Assembly (NCBI RefSeq): GCF_019317285.1 | Contig: NZ_CP079218.1 | Coordinates: forward strand, 1,798,001-1,862,000 | DNA: 64,000 nt | Reading direction: 5' to 3' | DNA from: Pedobacter sp. D749 | GTDB taxonomy: Bacteria > Bacteroidota > Bacteroidia > Sphingobacteriales > Sphingobacteriaceae | The notes under the pieces: model-generated | Seen by the model: only the letters and a program-made list of their open reading frames with translations | The model's database searches: none | Told to the model about the DNA's origin: nothing | Translations under genes and position numbers: made by a program | Shown: piece after piece, positions 46,537 to 56,648 of the stretch | Layout of the letters: each line of letters begins with the position of its first letter | Position numbering within the stretch: position 1 is the stretch's first letter

Positions 46537-47310
46537 TTAAACCCCAATCCTTTGCTCAATCTTTTTAACGCATTTGTAGGCCTCGGCAAGGATCACATCG
46601 TTGGCAATCGTCTGATCTACATTTAGCGCATTTAACATTGAAATGGTTAAACAGGCAATAATGCCATTATTACTTGCTATACCAATGGGTACTGAAATAT
46701 CGGTAACACCCGAAACCGAATCGCTATTTTTAAAATAAGAACCTGTTTGCTGAATATCCGTTAAAGAACTTAAGAAATCTTCTTGCTGAGGTTTGGCATA
46801 TTTCTTGAAAATTGCGTTGTTTTTTAAGGTTGCTATACGCTCAGCTTCGGGCATATAGGCCAATAAAACCTTGCCCGATGCGGTTAATGGCAACGGAAAT
46901 AAATTCCCTTCTTCAATGGAAAGTGCAATTGGACCAGGACTTTTGGCATGGATGATTACCATGACCTGGTTCATGTATAAAATACTCAAATGGCACGATT
47001 GGCGAATGGTATTAGCCAGTTCTTCCAACGGAAACTGTGCAGCTTTACGCAGCTCATCAATAGGTGAGTGCCGGTGTGAAAGATAAAAAAGCTTTAGCGA
47101 TAGCCTGTACTTGCCCGAAACCTCATCGCGCAAAATGTAACCCCGACTTTCCAAACTCATCAACATCCTGTATATTTCGTTCGGTGTTTTCTCAATACCA
47201 ATTGCAATTTCAGTTTGAGACAACGGGATAGATTGTGCTGATAAATATTCCAATATATCAAGTCCTTTATCCAAAGCGGGGGCCTGGTACTTCGATTCTT
47301 TTTCGTTCAT
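46537..47310 (-). CDS. IclR-family transcriptional regulator
   Basis: The 257-residue protein has an N-terminal winged helix (LDILEYLSAQSIPLSQTEIA, KTPNEIYRMLMSLESRGYI) and a C-terminal IclR ligand-binding domain (PLPLTASGKVLLAYMPEAE, SGVTDISVPIG). IclR regulators commonly control aromatic-acid, sugar-acid or glyoxylate pathways. It is divergent from the GH2/CoA-transferase locus and is its likely regulator (inference). Confidence 0.92.
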   Translation of the reverse strand: MNEKESKYQAPALDKGLDILEYLSAQSIPLSQTEIAIGIEKTPNEIYRMLMSLESRGYILRDEVSGKYRLSLKLFYLSHRHSPIDELRKAAQFPLEELANTIRQSCHLSILYMNQVMVIIHAKSPGPIALSIEEGNLFPLPLTASGKVLLAYMPEAERIATLKNNAIFKKYAKPQQEDFLSSLTDIQQTGSYFKNSDSVSGVTDISVPIGIASNNGIIACLTISMLNALNVDQTIANDVILAEAYKCVKKIEQRIGV

Positions 47311-47349
47311 ACGGGTTTAAATTTGGCTGTAGCGTATTTTTTACAATTT

Positions 47350-47447
47350 CAAACATACAAAATGCTTTCTTATTTATACAACAGCAGATTTTGCATAATT
47401 TAAATACGAATATATGTTTTCATATTTAAAAAAAACATTTATATTTG
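47350..47447. promoter_or_regulatory. Divergent promoters between the IclR gene and the GH2 locus
   Basis: Plus strand: -7 box TATATTTG at 47440-47447 with a T-rich -33 at 47417-47420, about 135 bp before the GH2 start. Minus strand: -7 box TATGTTTG (CAAACATA at 47350-47357), 40 bp before the IclR start. The rest of the 47311-47581 gap is AT-rich, with no clear operator. Confidence 0.55.
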
Positions 47448-47581
47448 AATTAGAGATAGTAATTTAAAGTTACGGAATTTAAAAGGCTTAATTCAAAAGA
47501 ATTGATAATTTATTTCTCCAGGAATTATATCGCTGATAACCATTTATAAACCTAAGCAAACGCCGAAATGGTGTAGATTAA

Positions 47582-50275
47582 ATGATGAGTAAACTCTTAA
47601 TCTTTTCCTGGCTTTACCTGTTAAGCATTCCGCTTTTTGCACAAGATCTTAAGGTTGCTCAATTGGATGGTGAATATCGCAATAATCCGATTGGAATTGA
47701 TGTACAATCGCCGGGTTTAAGTTGGGAAATACAATCATCAAAATTAGATGCATCGAGTCATTTTGAGGAACTCGTTCCAACTTTTCGGGGAAGCAATCCT
47801 AATGCAGAAGAAAAGCACACCTATAGTAGTGAGATTGCTTCTTACCATGCAATGAGGATCTCTCGTGTTTATGCCGTTCCTGAACCCCGCGCCAGAATTA
47901 GCTTCAACAAAGATTGGAAATTCTTCTTAGGTGATGAGCCAGATGCAAAATCATCCTCATTTAGCGACCTGAAATGGAGAAAACTCACTTTACCACACGA
48001 TTGGAGCATTGAAGGTAAATTTGATGAGAAAAATCCAGCGAAACCTGAAGGTGGAGGTTTACCCACTGGCATTGGCTGGTATAGAAAGGAATTTACAGCA
48101 CCGGCTAATTTTAAAAACAGACTAATTACCCTCGAATTCGATGGTGTATATAAAAACAGCGAGGTTTGGGTAAACGGACAATATCTGGGTAAAAGGCCTT
48201 ATGGCTACAGCTCTTTTTCTTACGAGATCAGTAAGTTTTTAAAAGCTGGAAAAAATAGTATTGCGGTTAAGGTCGATAATGCTGCACAGCCAGATTCGCG
48301 TTGGTATTCCGGCTCAGGGATTTATAGAAATGTATGGCTAACCTCAGCTGCAGCAGTTTCAATAAAACGCAATGGTGTCTTTGTGAAAACTACTGTTATA
48401 AGTGGAGATAAAGGTCAAAGCATTGAAAACAGGATTTTATCTGCTGGTGAAAGCCTTGCATCAATCGCAGTTGATATCGAACTCGAAAATAAATTCAAAG
48501 CAAAGGGCAATTATAAAATCCTGACTACCATTTTCGATAACAAAGGATTGAAAATCGCGCAAAGGCAATGGCCGATGTCGGTTGATCAAAACAATTCTAA
48601 GTTGGTTACAAATGCTTTGGACATTGCAAATCCCAAATTATGGTCGGTTGAACGGCCGATTATGTATAAACTGGTTACAGCGATTATGCAAGCCGATGGA
48701 AAAATTATCGACAGTTATACCACGCCGTTTGGAATCCGCGATTTTAACTTCGATGCACAAAAAGGATTTTCATTAAACGGCAAAGCAATGAAAATTTTGG
48801 GTGTTTGCTTGCACCACGATTTAGGTGCTTTAGGCGCTGCAGTAAATGTGCGTGCAATGGAACGTCAATTAGAAATTATGAAAGCGATGGGGGTGAATGC
48901 CATCCGTACCGCTCATAATCCACCAGCTCCTGAATTTTTAGATCTATGCGACAAAATGGGCTTCCTGGTGATGGATGAAGCTTTTGATATGTGGGTGAAA
49001 AAGAAAACCAAAAACGATTACCACCTCAATTTTCCAGAATGGCACAAAAGCGATTTGGAGGAAATGATTAAACGCGATCGTAACCACCCATCTATTATTC
49101 TTTGGAGTATCGGTAATGAAATCCGTGAGCAGTTCGATAGTACAGGTGTGGCAATTACAAAAGAATTGGTGGGGATTGTTAAAAATCTGGACAAAACCCG
49201 TCCGGTAATTTCAGCACTAACCGAAACAAAAGCCGAAAAGAATTTTATCTACCAGGCCAATGTACTTGATATTTATGGATTAAACTACAACCATAAACTG
49301 TATAAAGATTTCCCTGAAAATTATCCGGGTGTTAAGTTTTTAGCAACAGAAACTACTTCCGCTTTAGCAACAAGGGGTTTTTACGATACAGCCGATACCA
49401 TCCGCCGTTGGCCGAAAGATGGTAAAACCAAATTTACAGAAGGTAATAAAGAATGGTCGGCATCTGCTTACGATAATGTTTCGGCGTATTGGGGTTCTAC
49501 ACATGAAGAAACCTGGGCAGCAGCTAAAAAATACGATCATGTATCGGGTTTATTTGTTTGGACCGGTTTCGATTACCTTGGCGAGCCACTACCATATCCC
49601 TGGCCCGCCAGAAGTTCTTATTTTGGTATTGTCGATTTAGCAGGTTTCCCGAAAGACTCCTACTACATGTATCAAAGCGAATGGACGAACAAACCAGTAT
49701 TGCACATTTTACCCCATTGGAACTGGAGGCAAGGAAAATTAGTTGAAGTTTGGGCATATTACAACAATGCAGATGAAGTAGAACTTTACCTGAATGGGAA
49801 ATCCTTAGGTAAAAGATCAAAACAAGGCGATGATTTACATGTGCTTTGGAATGTGCCTTTTGAGCCCGGAACGTTAAAAGCGATATCACGCAAAAGCGGG
49901 AAAGATGTTTTAGTGCGAGAAGTTAAAACCGCAGGAGAGCCGGCAAAAATTGAATTAATAGCCGATCGGAAAAATATCAAAGCCGATGGTAAAGATCTGT
50001 CATTCGTTACTGTCCGCATTTTAGATGCTGCTGGAAATGTAGTGCCGGATGCTGATAATCTGGTTGATTTTAAACTAGATGGAGTTGGCTTTATTGCTGG
50101 CGTTGATAATGGCTTTCAGGCAAGTTTAGAGCCTTTCAAAGCCAATTACCGCAAGGCTTTTCATGGTTTATGTTTAGCTATAGTGCAGTCAACAGAAAAA
50201 ACGGGAACAATAAAATTAACAGCTTCATCAGCTGGTTTGATGTCGTCTTCGATTATAATTAATAATGGAAAATAA
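47582..50275 (+). CDS. Glycoside hydrolase family 2 protein (beta-galactosidase-like) with GH78-like N-terminal stub
   Basis: The 897-residue secreted enzyme has a signal peptide (about 1-20). Residues about 22-50 (LDGEYRNNPIGIDVQSPGLS) look like the start of a GH78 alpha-L-rhamnosidase. After a short unrelated linker the GH2 domains begin: a sugar-binding domain (FNKDWKFFLGDEPDA, RKLTLPHDWSIEG), an Ig domain, and a TIM barrel with NAIRTAHNPPAPEFLDLCDK. The acid/base Glu is in LWSIGNEI (about 510) and the nucleophile region is ATETTS (about 590). A DUF4982-like domain and an Ig-like domain end it. It hydrolyses a beta-linked hexoside of unknown type. First gene after the IclR promoter. Confidence 0.9.
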   Translation: MMSKLLIFSWLYLLSIPLFAQDLKVAQLDGEYRNNPIGIDVQSPGLSWEIQSSKLDASSHFEELVPTFRGSNPNAEEKHTYSSEIASYHAMRISRVYAVPEPRARISFNKDWKFFLGDEPDAKSSSFSDLKWRKLTLPHDWSIEGKFDEKNPAKPEGGGLPTGIGWYRKEFTAPANFKNRLITLEFDGVYKNSEVWVNGQYLGKRPYGYSSFSYEISKFLKAGKNSIAVKVDNAAQPDSRWYSGSGIYRNVWLTSAAAVSIKRNGVFVKTTVISGDKGQSIENRILSAGESLASIAVDIELENKFKAKGNYKILTTIFDNKGLKIAQRQWPMSVDQNNSKLVTNALDIANPKLWSVERPIMYKLVTAIMQADGKIIDSYTTPFGIRDFNFDAQKGFSLNGKAMKILGVCLHHDLGALGAAVNVRAMERQLEIMKAMGVNAIRTAHNPPAPEFLDLCDKMGFLVMDEAFDMWVKKKTKNDYHLNFPEWHKSDLEEMIKRDRNHPSIILWSIGNEIREQFDSTGVAITKELVGIVKNLDKTRPVISALTETKAEKNFIYQANVLDIYGLNYNHKLYKDFPENYPGVKFLATETTSALATRGFYDTADTIRRWPKDGKTKFTEGNKEWSASAYDNVSAYWGSTHEETWAAAKKYDHVSGLFVWTGFDYLGEPLPYPWPARSSYFGIVDLAGFPKDSYYMYQSEWTNKPVLHILPHWNWRQGKLVEVWAYYNNADEVELYLNGKSLGKRSKQGDDLHVLWNVPFEPGTLKAISRKSGKDVLVREVKTAGEPAKIELIADRKNIKADGKDLSFVTVRILDAAGNVVPDADNLVDFKLDGVGFIAGVDNGFQASLEPFKANYRKAFHGLCLAIVQSTEKTGTIKLTASSAGLMSSSIIINNGK

Positions 50276-50283
50276 TTAATCTG

Positions 50284-50435
50284 TCGGTTGGTGTCTCACC
50301 GACCGAAACAAAAATTAACAACATGGTTGGTGAGACACCAACCATTAGAGGTAAAAAAACTTGATTCTATCGGTTGGTGTCTCACCAACCGAAAATAAGT
50401 AAAATAAAAACATGGTCGGTGGAGACACCAACCAT
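50284..50435. repeat. Four alternating palindromes in a 150-bp cluster
   Basis: The elements are 50284-50306, 50323-50345, 50370-50392 and 50412-50435. Elements 1 and 3 read TCGGTTGGTGTCTCACC..., and elements 2 and 4 read ATGGTYGGTG-GACACCAACC-type. Each is a perfect or near-perfect 23-bp palindrome with arms GGTTGGTG/CACCAACC. They fill the gap between the GH2 gene and the next gene and may act as an mRNA stability or processing signal. Confidence 0.85.
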
Positions 50436-50449
50436 TAGATGAAAATAAA

Positions 50450-51610
50450 GTGGAGAAGACGATTAATTTAAAAGGAATAACCTGGAACCACAGTCGTGGG
50501 CTTTTGCCAATGGTGGCTACGGCGCAGCGATTTTCGGAATTACACCCAAATGTAAACATCAGCTGGGAGAAAAGAAGTTTGCAGCAATTTGCCGATTTTT
50601 CAATCCAGGAATTGGCAGAACGATTTGATCTTTTGGTGATCGATCATCCCTGGGCAGGTTTTGCCGCAAAAACAAAATCAATTGTGCCTTTGGATCTTTA
50701 CCTTTCTCCAGAATATTTAAAAGACCAGGAAGAAAATTCTGTTGGACAATCTTACGAGAGTTACTTCTATGATGACCATTTATGGGCCTTACCAATAGAT
50801 GCGGCAACTCCTGTAGCCGTCTCAAGACCTGATTTACTTGCTGAAAAAGGGCTACAACTACCTCAATCTTTTGATGATTTATTGGAACTTGCCGATAAAG
50901 GTTTAGTCGCCTTTGCGGGCATTCCAATTGATGTTTTAATGAATTTTTATACGCTTTGCTGTTCCTTGGGAGAGGATCCTTGCCAAAATGATGAGGAAGT
51001 GGTTTCCACTGAAACAGGTGTTAAGGTTTTGAAAATGTACCGGGAATTGGCTTCAAAGATGGATAAAGCCAATTTCAACAGAAACCCCATTCAGGTGTAT
51101 GAAGCAATGACTTTAAACGACGAAATTGCGTATTGCCCTTTCGCTTATGGCTACTCGAACTATTCGCGTAATGGTTATGCCCGCAAAACCTTGCATTTTC
51201 ACGATATGATTTCTTTAGATGGTAAAACCAATCTGAGAAGCACATTAGGCGGAACGGGTTTAGCCATTTCTGCTAAATGCGAAGCATTAGAGATGGCTGC
51301 CAAGTATGTAACGTTTGTAGGTTCACCAGCTTGTCAATCCACTTTGTTCTTTGAAAGTGGTGGTCAACCCGGGCATTTGGCCGCCTGGAAAAACGAAGAA
51401 GTAAACCGCCAGAGTCATAATTATTTTCTGAATACCTTACCTGCCTTACAAAGAGCTTTTCTCCGCCCACGTTACCATGGTTCGATGTATTTTCAAGACC
51501 ATGCAGGAGATGTGGTGCGTGATTATTTAATGAATGGAGGCGATGAAATCCAGGTTTTAACCGCCATGAATGAATTGTATCTGCAATCTAAAAGTTTAGT
51601 ATTATCATGA
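50450..51610 (+). CDS. Solute-binding-protein-like protein without signal peptide (1)
   Basis: The 386-residue protein has the layout of an ABC transporter family 1 extracellular solute-binding protein: KGITWNHSRGLLPMVATAQR, ERFDLLVIDHPWAGFAA, LDLYLSPEY, a two-lobe middle, and GGTGLAISAKCEALEMAAK near the end. It has no signal peptide and no lipobox, so it should stay in the cytoplasm, and no ABC permease or ATPase is encoded nearby. The start is GTG at 50450. Its stop overlaps the CoA-transferase ATG by 4 bp (ATGA), so translation is coupled. Confidence 0.8.
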   Translation: MEKTINLKGITWNHSRGLLPMVATAQRFSELHPNVNISWEKRSLQQFADFSIQELAERFDLLVIDHPWAGFAAKTKSIVPLDLYLSPEYLKDQEENSVGQSYESYFYDDHLWALPIDAATPVAVSRPDLLAEKGLQLPQSFDDLLELADKGLVAFAGIPIDVLMNFYTLCCSLGEDPCQNDEEVVSTETGVKVLKMYRELASKMDKANFNRNPIQVYEAMTLNDEIAYCPFAYGYSNYSRNGYARKTLHFHDMISLDGKTNLRSTLGGTGLAISAKCEALEMAAKYVTFVGSPACQSTLFFESGGQPGHLAAWKNEEVNRQSHNYFLNTLPALQRAFLRPRYHGSMYFQDHAGDVVRDYLMNGGDEIQVLTAMNELYLQSKSLVLS

Positions 51611-52758
51611 ACAAGCCGTTAGAAGGACTTTTGGTTTTAGAGTTTTGCCAGTTTCTGGCAGGACCATCGGCTGGTTTAAAACTGGCCGATTTAGGCGCAC
51701 GTGTAATTAAAATCGAACGGCCCAAAACCGGCGACGCTTGCAGGCAACTATCCATTAAAAATCTTTTTATAGATGAAGATAGTTTACTTTTTCATACGAT
51801 AAACCGAAATAAAGAGAGTTATGCTGCAGATTTAAAGAATCCTGAAGATTTAGAAAGATTAAAAAAACTAATCAGCAAAGCCGATGTAATGACACATAAT
51901 TTCCGTCCTGGTGTGATGGAGAAAATTGGTCTGGATTATGAAACAGTTCGAAAGATGAACCCTAAAATTGTTTATGGTATGGTCACCGGTTATGGCAACG
52001 AAGGCCCGTGGAAAAACAAGCCAGGGCAGGATTTGTTGGTTCAATCTGTTTCAGGTCTTACTTTTTTATCAGGAGTTGACGTAGACGGACCTGTTCCATT
52101 TGGCCTTTCTGTTTCTGATATCATGTGTGGTAACCACTTGGCGCAAGGCATTATGGCCGCTTTAATCAAAAGAGCAAAAACAAATAAAAGTGTGTTGGTT
52201 GAGGTGAGTTTGTTGGAATCAATTTTAGATGTACAATTCGAGGTATTAACCACTTACTTAAATGATGGCGGTAAATTGCCCGATAGAAGCGGAGCAAAAG
52301 GAAGTGCGCACGCCTACTTAAGTGCACCATACGGCATGTACGAAACTTCCGATGGTTATATTGCAATGGCCATGGGCAACCTGCCGAATATCTGTGCAAT
52401 TATTAATTGTGACATTGCCGATCTTTATGTAGAAGCAGGATCGGCCTTCGAAAACCGTGATAAGTTGATTGTTCGTTTGGCAGCAACGTTTAAAAAGGAA
52501 AATACAAAACATTGGGTTGATCTTTTGGAAAGTCACGGAATCTGGTGCGCTGAAGTATTGAATTATCAAACTGCTACAGCTATGAACACTTATAAAAGTT
52601 TACAGATTGAGCAGGAGTTAGATTTAGCTGATGGCAAAACAATAAAGACAACCGTGAGCCCGATCCGCTTGGATAACGAAAAGTTATTTGCTAGTAAAGC
52701 CGCACCAAAACTTGGGGAGAATACGTCAGAGATTAATAAAGAGTTTGAGTTAAAATAA
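51607..52758 (+). CDS. CaiB/BaiF-family CoA-transferase (1)
   Basis: The 383-residue family III CoA-transferase shows the family layout: [62 protein letters not shown], and GLSVSDIMCGNHLAQGI with the catalytic Asp at about 171. It moves CoA between carboxylic acids. It is coupled to the solute-binding-like gene by ATGA overlap. A second family member follows after a 142-bp gap. The two share many blocks, so they may form a heterodimer (inference). Confidence 0.93.
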   Translation: MNKPLEGLLVLEFCQFLAGPSAGLKLADLGARVIKIERPKTGDACRQLSIKNLFIDEDSLLFHTINRNKESYAADLKNPEDLERLKKLISKADVMTHNFRPGVMEKIGLDYETVRKMNPKIVYGMVTGYGNEGPWKNKPGQDLLVQSVSGLTFLSGVDVDGPVPFGLSVSDIMCGNHLAQGIMAALIKRAKTNKSVLVEVSLLESILDVQFEVLTTYLNDGGKLPDRSGAKGSAHAYLSAPYGMYETSDGYIAMAMGNLPNICAIINCDIADLYVEAGSAFENRDKLIVRLAATFKKENTKHWVDLLESHGIWCAEVLNYQTATAMNTYKSLQIEQELDLADGKTIKTTVSPIRLDNEKLFASKAAPKLGENTSEINKEFELK

Positions 52759-52766
52759 AAAAACTA

Positions 52767-52840
52767 GTCGTCATTCCCGCGCAGGCGGGAATCTTAAAGC
52801 TTATTGCATTACGACTCCCAATCGAGTTGGGAATGACGAC
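52767..52840. repeat. REP-like three-stem palindrome between the two CoA-transferase genes
   Basis: The outer arms GTCGTCATTCCC and GGGAATGACGAC enclose two small hairpins (CCCGC-GCAG-GCGGG and CCCAA-TCGA-TTGGG), a cloverleaf-like form. Just downstream, GATTGCTTCGTGCCTCGCAATGACG (from about 52850) resembles sequences at 56384-56420 in inverted form. Confidence 0.8.
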
Positions 52841-52900
52841 CGATAAAAGATTGCTTCGTGCCTCGCAATGACGTAGTGCGAAATTTAAACAAATAAAATT

Positions 52901-54064
52901 ATGCTACCGCTTGAAGATTATTTAGTTATCGATTTCAGCCAGTTTCTTTCTGGCCCATCGGCAGGTTTACGTCTCGCCGACATGGGTGCGCGCGTAATCA
53001 AAATTGAGCGACTGGGTGTAGGTGATATCTGCCGCACACTTTATACTTCGAACCTGATTATGAATGGCGAATCGTCAGTTTTTCATGCCATCAACAGAAA
53101 TAAAGAAAGCTTTGAAGTTGATTTAAAAAGCGAAGAAGATTGCGAAATGGTTCGCCAACTGCTAAAAAAGGCAGATGTAATGATACATAACTTCCGCCCG
53201 GGTGTGATGGAACGCTTGGGTTTCGATTATCAATCGGTTACCGCTTTAAATCCTGCAATTATTTATGGCGAAATATCAGGTTATGGAAGCACTACCGAAT
53301 GGAAAAATAAACCAGGTCAGGATTTACTTTTACAATCGGTTACCGGCCTGACTTCTTTAACAGGAAATGCCGATAGCGGTCCTGTTGCCATGGGTCTATC
53401 CATTGTAGATATGCTGGCCGGCGCACATTTAGCACAAGGACTTTTAGCTTGTTTGTATCGAAAAGCCATAAAAAATGAAGGCGGATTGGTACAGGTTAGC
53501 ATGATGGAATCGGCCTATGATTTTCAGTTCGAAACCATTACCACCTTTATGAATGATGGTGGAAGCTTACCCGAACGCTCAAAAAAGAACAATGCAAACG
53601 CGTATTTAGGTGCTCCTTATGGGATTTATCAAACAGAAAACGGATATTTAGCCCTGGCGATGGGTTCAATTCCACAGTTAGGCAATTTGCTTGGATGTGA
53701 GCAACTTGAAGATTACGTTGAAGTGAGCGAAGCATTTGATAAACGGGATGAGATTAAGGCTGTTTTAGCCGATCATCTTCTATCGGCCACCACCGAAAAA
53801 TGGCTTTCCATACTGGAGCCGGCTGATATCTGGTGTGCCGATGTTTTAAACTGGAATGCGTTAATGGCACACGACGGTTTTAAGGTGTTGAACATGATCC
53901 AGGAAGTGGAAATGGCAGATGGTTACAAATATGAAACCACCAGATGCCCGATCCGTATTGATGGCGAATTGCTTACCTCATCAAAAGGCTCGCCTAAATT
54001 AGGACAGGATAATGAAAAAATTATCAAAGAATTTATAACACAGCATACAACTGCAAATGCATAA
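52901..54064 (+). CDS. CaiB/BaiF-family CoA-transferase (2)
   Basis: The 387 residues have the same layout as the first copy: [50 protein letters not shown], and [17 protein letters not shown] with catalytic Asp at about 170. It is a clear paralogue, probably from an old duplication. The gene overlaps the following solute-binding-like gene by 8 bp. Confidence 0.93.
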   Translation: MLPLEDYLVIDFSQFLSGPSAGLRLADMGARVIKIERLGVGDICRTLYTSNLIMNGESSVFHAINRNKESFEVDLKSEEDCEMVRQLLKKADVMIHNFRPGVMERLGFDYQSVTALNPAIIYGEISGYGSTTEWKNKPGQDLLLQSVTGLTSLTGNADSGPVAMGLSIVDMLAGAHLAQGLLACLYRKAIKNEGGLVQVSMMESAYDFQFETITTFMNDGGSLPERSKKNNANAYLGAPYGIYQTENGYLALAMGSIPQLGNLLGCEQLEDYVEVSEAFDKRDEIKAVLADHLLSATTEKWLSILEPADIWCADVLNWNALMAHDGFKVLNMIQEVEMADGYKYETTRCPIRIDGELLTSSKGSPKLGQDNEKIIKEFITQHTTANA

Positions 54065-55295
54065 CCAGATAGATACTTTCAGGATAGCTGTCCGTAAATT
54101 TGCCCCTTTTGAATCTGCCATGCAGAAATTTTGGGCACAATATTGTATGGTTTCGGGTTGCAAGCTGAAATTAGAAATGGTGGTGATGGATTTACCCGAG
54201 CTTTACGACAGTACCATTGCTCAAAAAGGTTTAGCCAAAGGCGATTTCGATATTGCACACATCAGCACCGATTGGGTTTTAGAAGGTTATACCAATCATG
54301 ATTTTGAAGTTTTAAATCCTTACATCAACAAAAATAAACCCGACGATTTTCCGAGAGGGTGGAGCAAGTCGCTGCTAAGTTTACAGCGTTTTGGCTGGGA
54401 AGTAGTAGGGCTGCCTTTTCACGACGGGCCTGAATGTTTCATTTACCGCAAAGATCTTTTCGAAAACGAAACAGAAAAAGCCAACTATTTAACGCAATAC
54501 GGGAAAATTTTAGACGTACCGAAAACCTGGGAAGATTTTCATCAGATCGCCAGGTTCTTTAACCGTCCTCAGGATAACCTTTACGGGAGTATCTTCGCCT
54601 GTTATCCTGATGGCCATAATACTGTTTTTGATTTTTGTTTACAATTGTGGACCAGAGGTGGAAGCCTGGTTGATCAACACGGCCATATCCAGATCAATAG
54701 CCAAGCGGCAATTGACGGGCTTAATTTCTACCGCACAATAGTGAACGACAAAACCGCTGTTCACCCAAAATCGGCACAATTCGAATCTGTTGCTGCAGGA
54801 ATAGCCTTTTCACAAGGTGAAGCTGCAATGATGATTAATTGGTTTGGTTTTGCGGCCATGTGTGAAGTAGATACACATTCAAAAGTTAAAGGTAAGATTG
54901 ATGTTGAACTGTTACCTTCAGCCATTCATGAAAAATCAGCTTCTTTAAACGTATACTGGCTTTACACCATTGCTAAGGGGAGTAAAAACAAAGATATCGC
55001 CTACGATTTTCTTCGTTTTGCATTAGATAAAGAACAAGACAAACAGCTCACCTTAGAAGGCGGAATTGGCTGTCGGATTTCAACCTGGAAGGATGAAGAA
55101 ATCAATCAGGTAATTCCATACTATCATAAACTGGAAGCTTTACATGAGGTGGCCAATATGTTACCACAAAAAACCAATTGGGCTGCAATTGCAGCAATAA
55201 TCGACCAGATGGTTTTGCAGGCCATAAATACAGATCAATCAACCGAAGAATTGATCCAGCTGGCGCAAAACCAAATTAATGAAATTGACAAATGA
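54057..55295 (+). CDS. Solute-binding-protein-like protein without signal peptide (2)
   Basis: The 412-residue protein has family 1 solute-binding features: [87 protein letters not shown] and [20 protein letters not shown]. The N-terminus ([14 protein letters not shown]) has no hydrophobic stretch, so there is no export signal. It is 8 bp overlapped by the CoA-transferase gene and 4 bp by the oxidoreductase gene, in a tightly coupled operon. Its ligand is unknown. Confidence 0.8.
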   Translation: MHNQIDTFRIAVRKFAPFESAMQKFWAQYCMVSGCKLKLEMVVMDLPELYDSTIAQKGLAKGDFDIAHISTDWVLEGYTNHDFEVLNPYINKNKPDDFPRGWSKSLLSLQRFGWEVVGLPFHDGPECFIYRKDLFENETEKANYLTQYGKILDVPKTWEDFHQIARFFNRPQDNLYGSIFACYPDGHNTVFDFCLQLWTRGGSLVDQHGHIQINSQAAIDGLNFYRTIVNDKTAVHPKSAQFESVAAGIAFSQGEAAMMINWFGFAAMCEVDTHSKVKGKIDVELLPSAIHEKSASLNVYWLYTIAKGSKNKDIAYDFLRFALDKEQDKQLTLEGGIGCRISTWKDEEINQVIPYYHKLEALHEVANMLPQKTNWAAIAAIIDQMVLQAINTDQSTEELIQLAQNQINEIDK

Positions 55296-56374
55296 GCATT
55301 GACATCAAGTATAAACCAGAATTACCACAAAGCAAACAGCCCATAATCATCATAGGTGCAGGTGGCATAGTGGCCGATGCGCATCTCCCTGCTTATAAAA
55401 TTGCAGGTTTTGAGGTTCACGGGATTGTAAACCGAACCAAAGAAAGGGCACAGAAACTGGCAGATACCTTCGGCATTCCGAACGTTTACAATTCGGTACC
55501 CGAGGCGGTAAAGCTGGCTCCTGCAAACGCAGTTTATGATTTAACCATCATGCCCGAACAATATATTGAAACGCTAAAACAGTTGCCCGATGGAAGTGCC
55601 GTACTGATCCAAAAACCAATGGGTGATGATTTTACGCAGGCTAAGGAAATCCTCGAATTGTGCCGGTCGAAAAACTTAAAGGCAGCTATAAATTTTCAAT
55701 TGCGCTTTGCACCATTTGTTAGTGCTGCAAAATACCTCATCGATGAAGGATTAATAGGCGAACTGTACGATATGGAAGTTCGGGTGACGATTAAAACGCC
55801 CTGGGAGATTTTTCCTCACGTAATTATTCATCCGCGTTTGGAAATCCAGTACCATAGCATTCATTATGTAGATTTAATCCGTTCGTTTTTGGGTAATCCG
55901 GAAAGTATCCTGGCAAAAACATTAAAACATCCGGCTAAAAGTTTGTCATCATCCCGTTCTACCATTTTATTCGATTATGGCGATACCATGCATGCGGTAA
56001 TTAACACCAACCATGATCACGATTTCGGTCCAAGCCACCAGGAAAGTTATATTAAATGGGAGGGAACCAAAGGTGCAATTGTAGCTAAAATTGGTTTACT
56101 TATGGATTATCCTCACGGTGTACCTGATGTTTTTGAATACTGTATTATAGAAGACGGAAAATCACCAAAATGGGAAATTGTAAAACTGGAAGGCTCCTGG
56201 TTTCCAGAAGCTTTTATTGGCACAATGGCCAATTTAATGCGTTATAACGAAGGTTCAAGCGATGTTTTACATACCAGTGTCGAGGATGTGATTCAAACCA
56301 TGGCTGTGGTAGAAAGTGCGTATAAATCGAGTGATATTGGAGGCGTTAAAGTGATAGAACAATTAAATAACTAG
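55292..56374 (+). CDS. Gfo/Idh/MocA-family NAD(P)-dependent oxidoreductase
   Basis: The 360-residue protein has the N-terminal dinucleotide motif PIIIIGAGGIVADAHLPAY and a family strand VLIQKPMGDD (the EKP-type motif with Gln in place of Glu). The C-terminal alpha/beta domain holds the His-containing helix (YHSIHYVDLIRSFLG). These enzymes oxidise or reduce sugars, inositols or sugar acids. Four-base overlap with the upstream gene makes it part of the operon. Confidence 0.92.
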   Translation: MSIDIKYKPELPQSKQPIIIIGAGGIVADAHLPAYKIAGFEVHGIVNRTKERAQKLADTFGIPNVYNSVPEAVKLAPANAVYDLTIMPEQYIETLKQLPDGSAVLIQKPMGDDFTQAKEILELCRSKNLKAAINFQLRFAPFVSAAKYLIDEGLIGELYDMEVRVTIKTPWEIFPHVIIHPRLEIQYHSIHYVDLIRSFLGNPESILAKTLKHPAKSLSSSRSTILFDYGDTMHAVINTNHDHDFGPSHQESYIKWEGTKGAIVAKIGLLMDYPHGVPDVFEYCIIEDGKSPKWEIVKLEGSWFPEAFIGTMANLMRYNEGSSDVLHTSVEDVIQTMAVVESAYKSSDIGGVKVIEQLNN

Positions 56375-56648
56375 TTAAATCATAATTGCGAGGCAGGGAT
56401 TGAGCGAGCTGAAGCAATCTTATTTGGAAGTCATTAATATGTGGACGGATGCTATTTGCAATTTGAAGGGCCAAAGCACAAAAAGACGTTCTACTTAAAT
56501 CCAGCCTAACAAATTTTTCGGAATGCATTGTCAAGGCCAACGCAATTCCTTTAAAAGAAAAATTTTAAGCTGGGAGTTTTGTTTCTTTTGCGGTCAAAAG
56601 AAAAAAGCCCGTCTGGCTAAGACAAAGAAAAATTATAAAAATATCAAA
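56375..56648. other. Gene-free stretch with degenerate repeats inside the operon
   Basis: It begins with TAATTGCGAGGCAGGGATTG...CTGAAGCAATCTT (56382-56423), a degenerate inverted partner of the sequence near 52850. It contains an open frame (56523 onward) that reads into the next gene, but its composition ([18 protein letters not shown]) is that of a common intergenic repeat in these bacteria and not of a protein domain. Confidence 0.55.

Noticed and set aside
47582..50275. Classical polysaccharide utilisation locus with SusC/SusD
   Set aside because: No SusC or SusD gene is present between 46 and 64 kb. Such genes may lie beyond the window, so the locus is described only as a glycosidase locus.
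56523..56648. Longer N-terminus for the MaoC hydratase gene
   Set aside because: The added residues come from an intergenic repeat-like sequence and precede the family's normal start. The ATG at 56649 gives the expected length.
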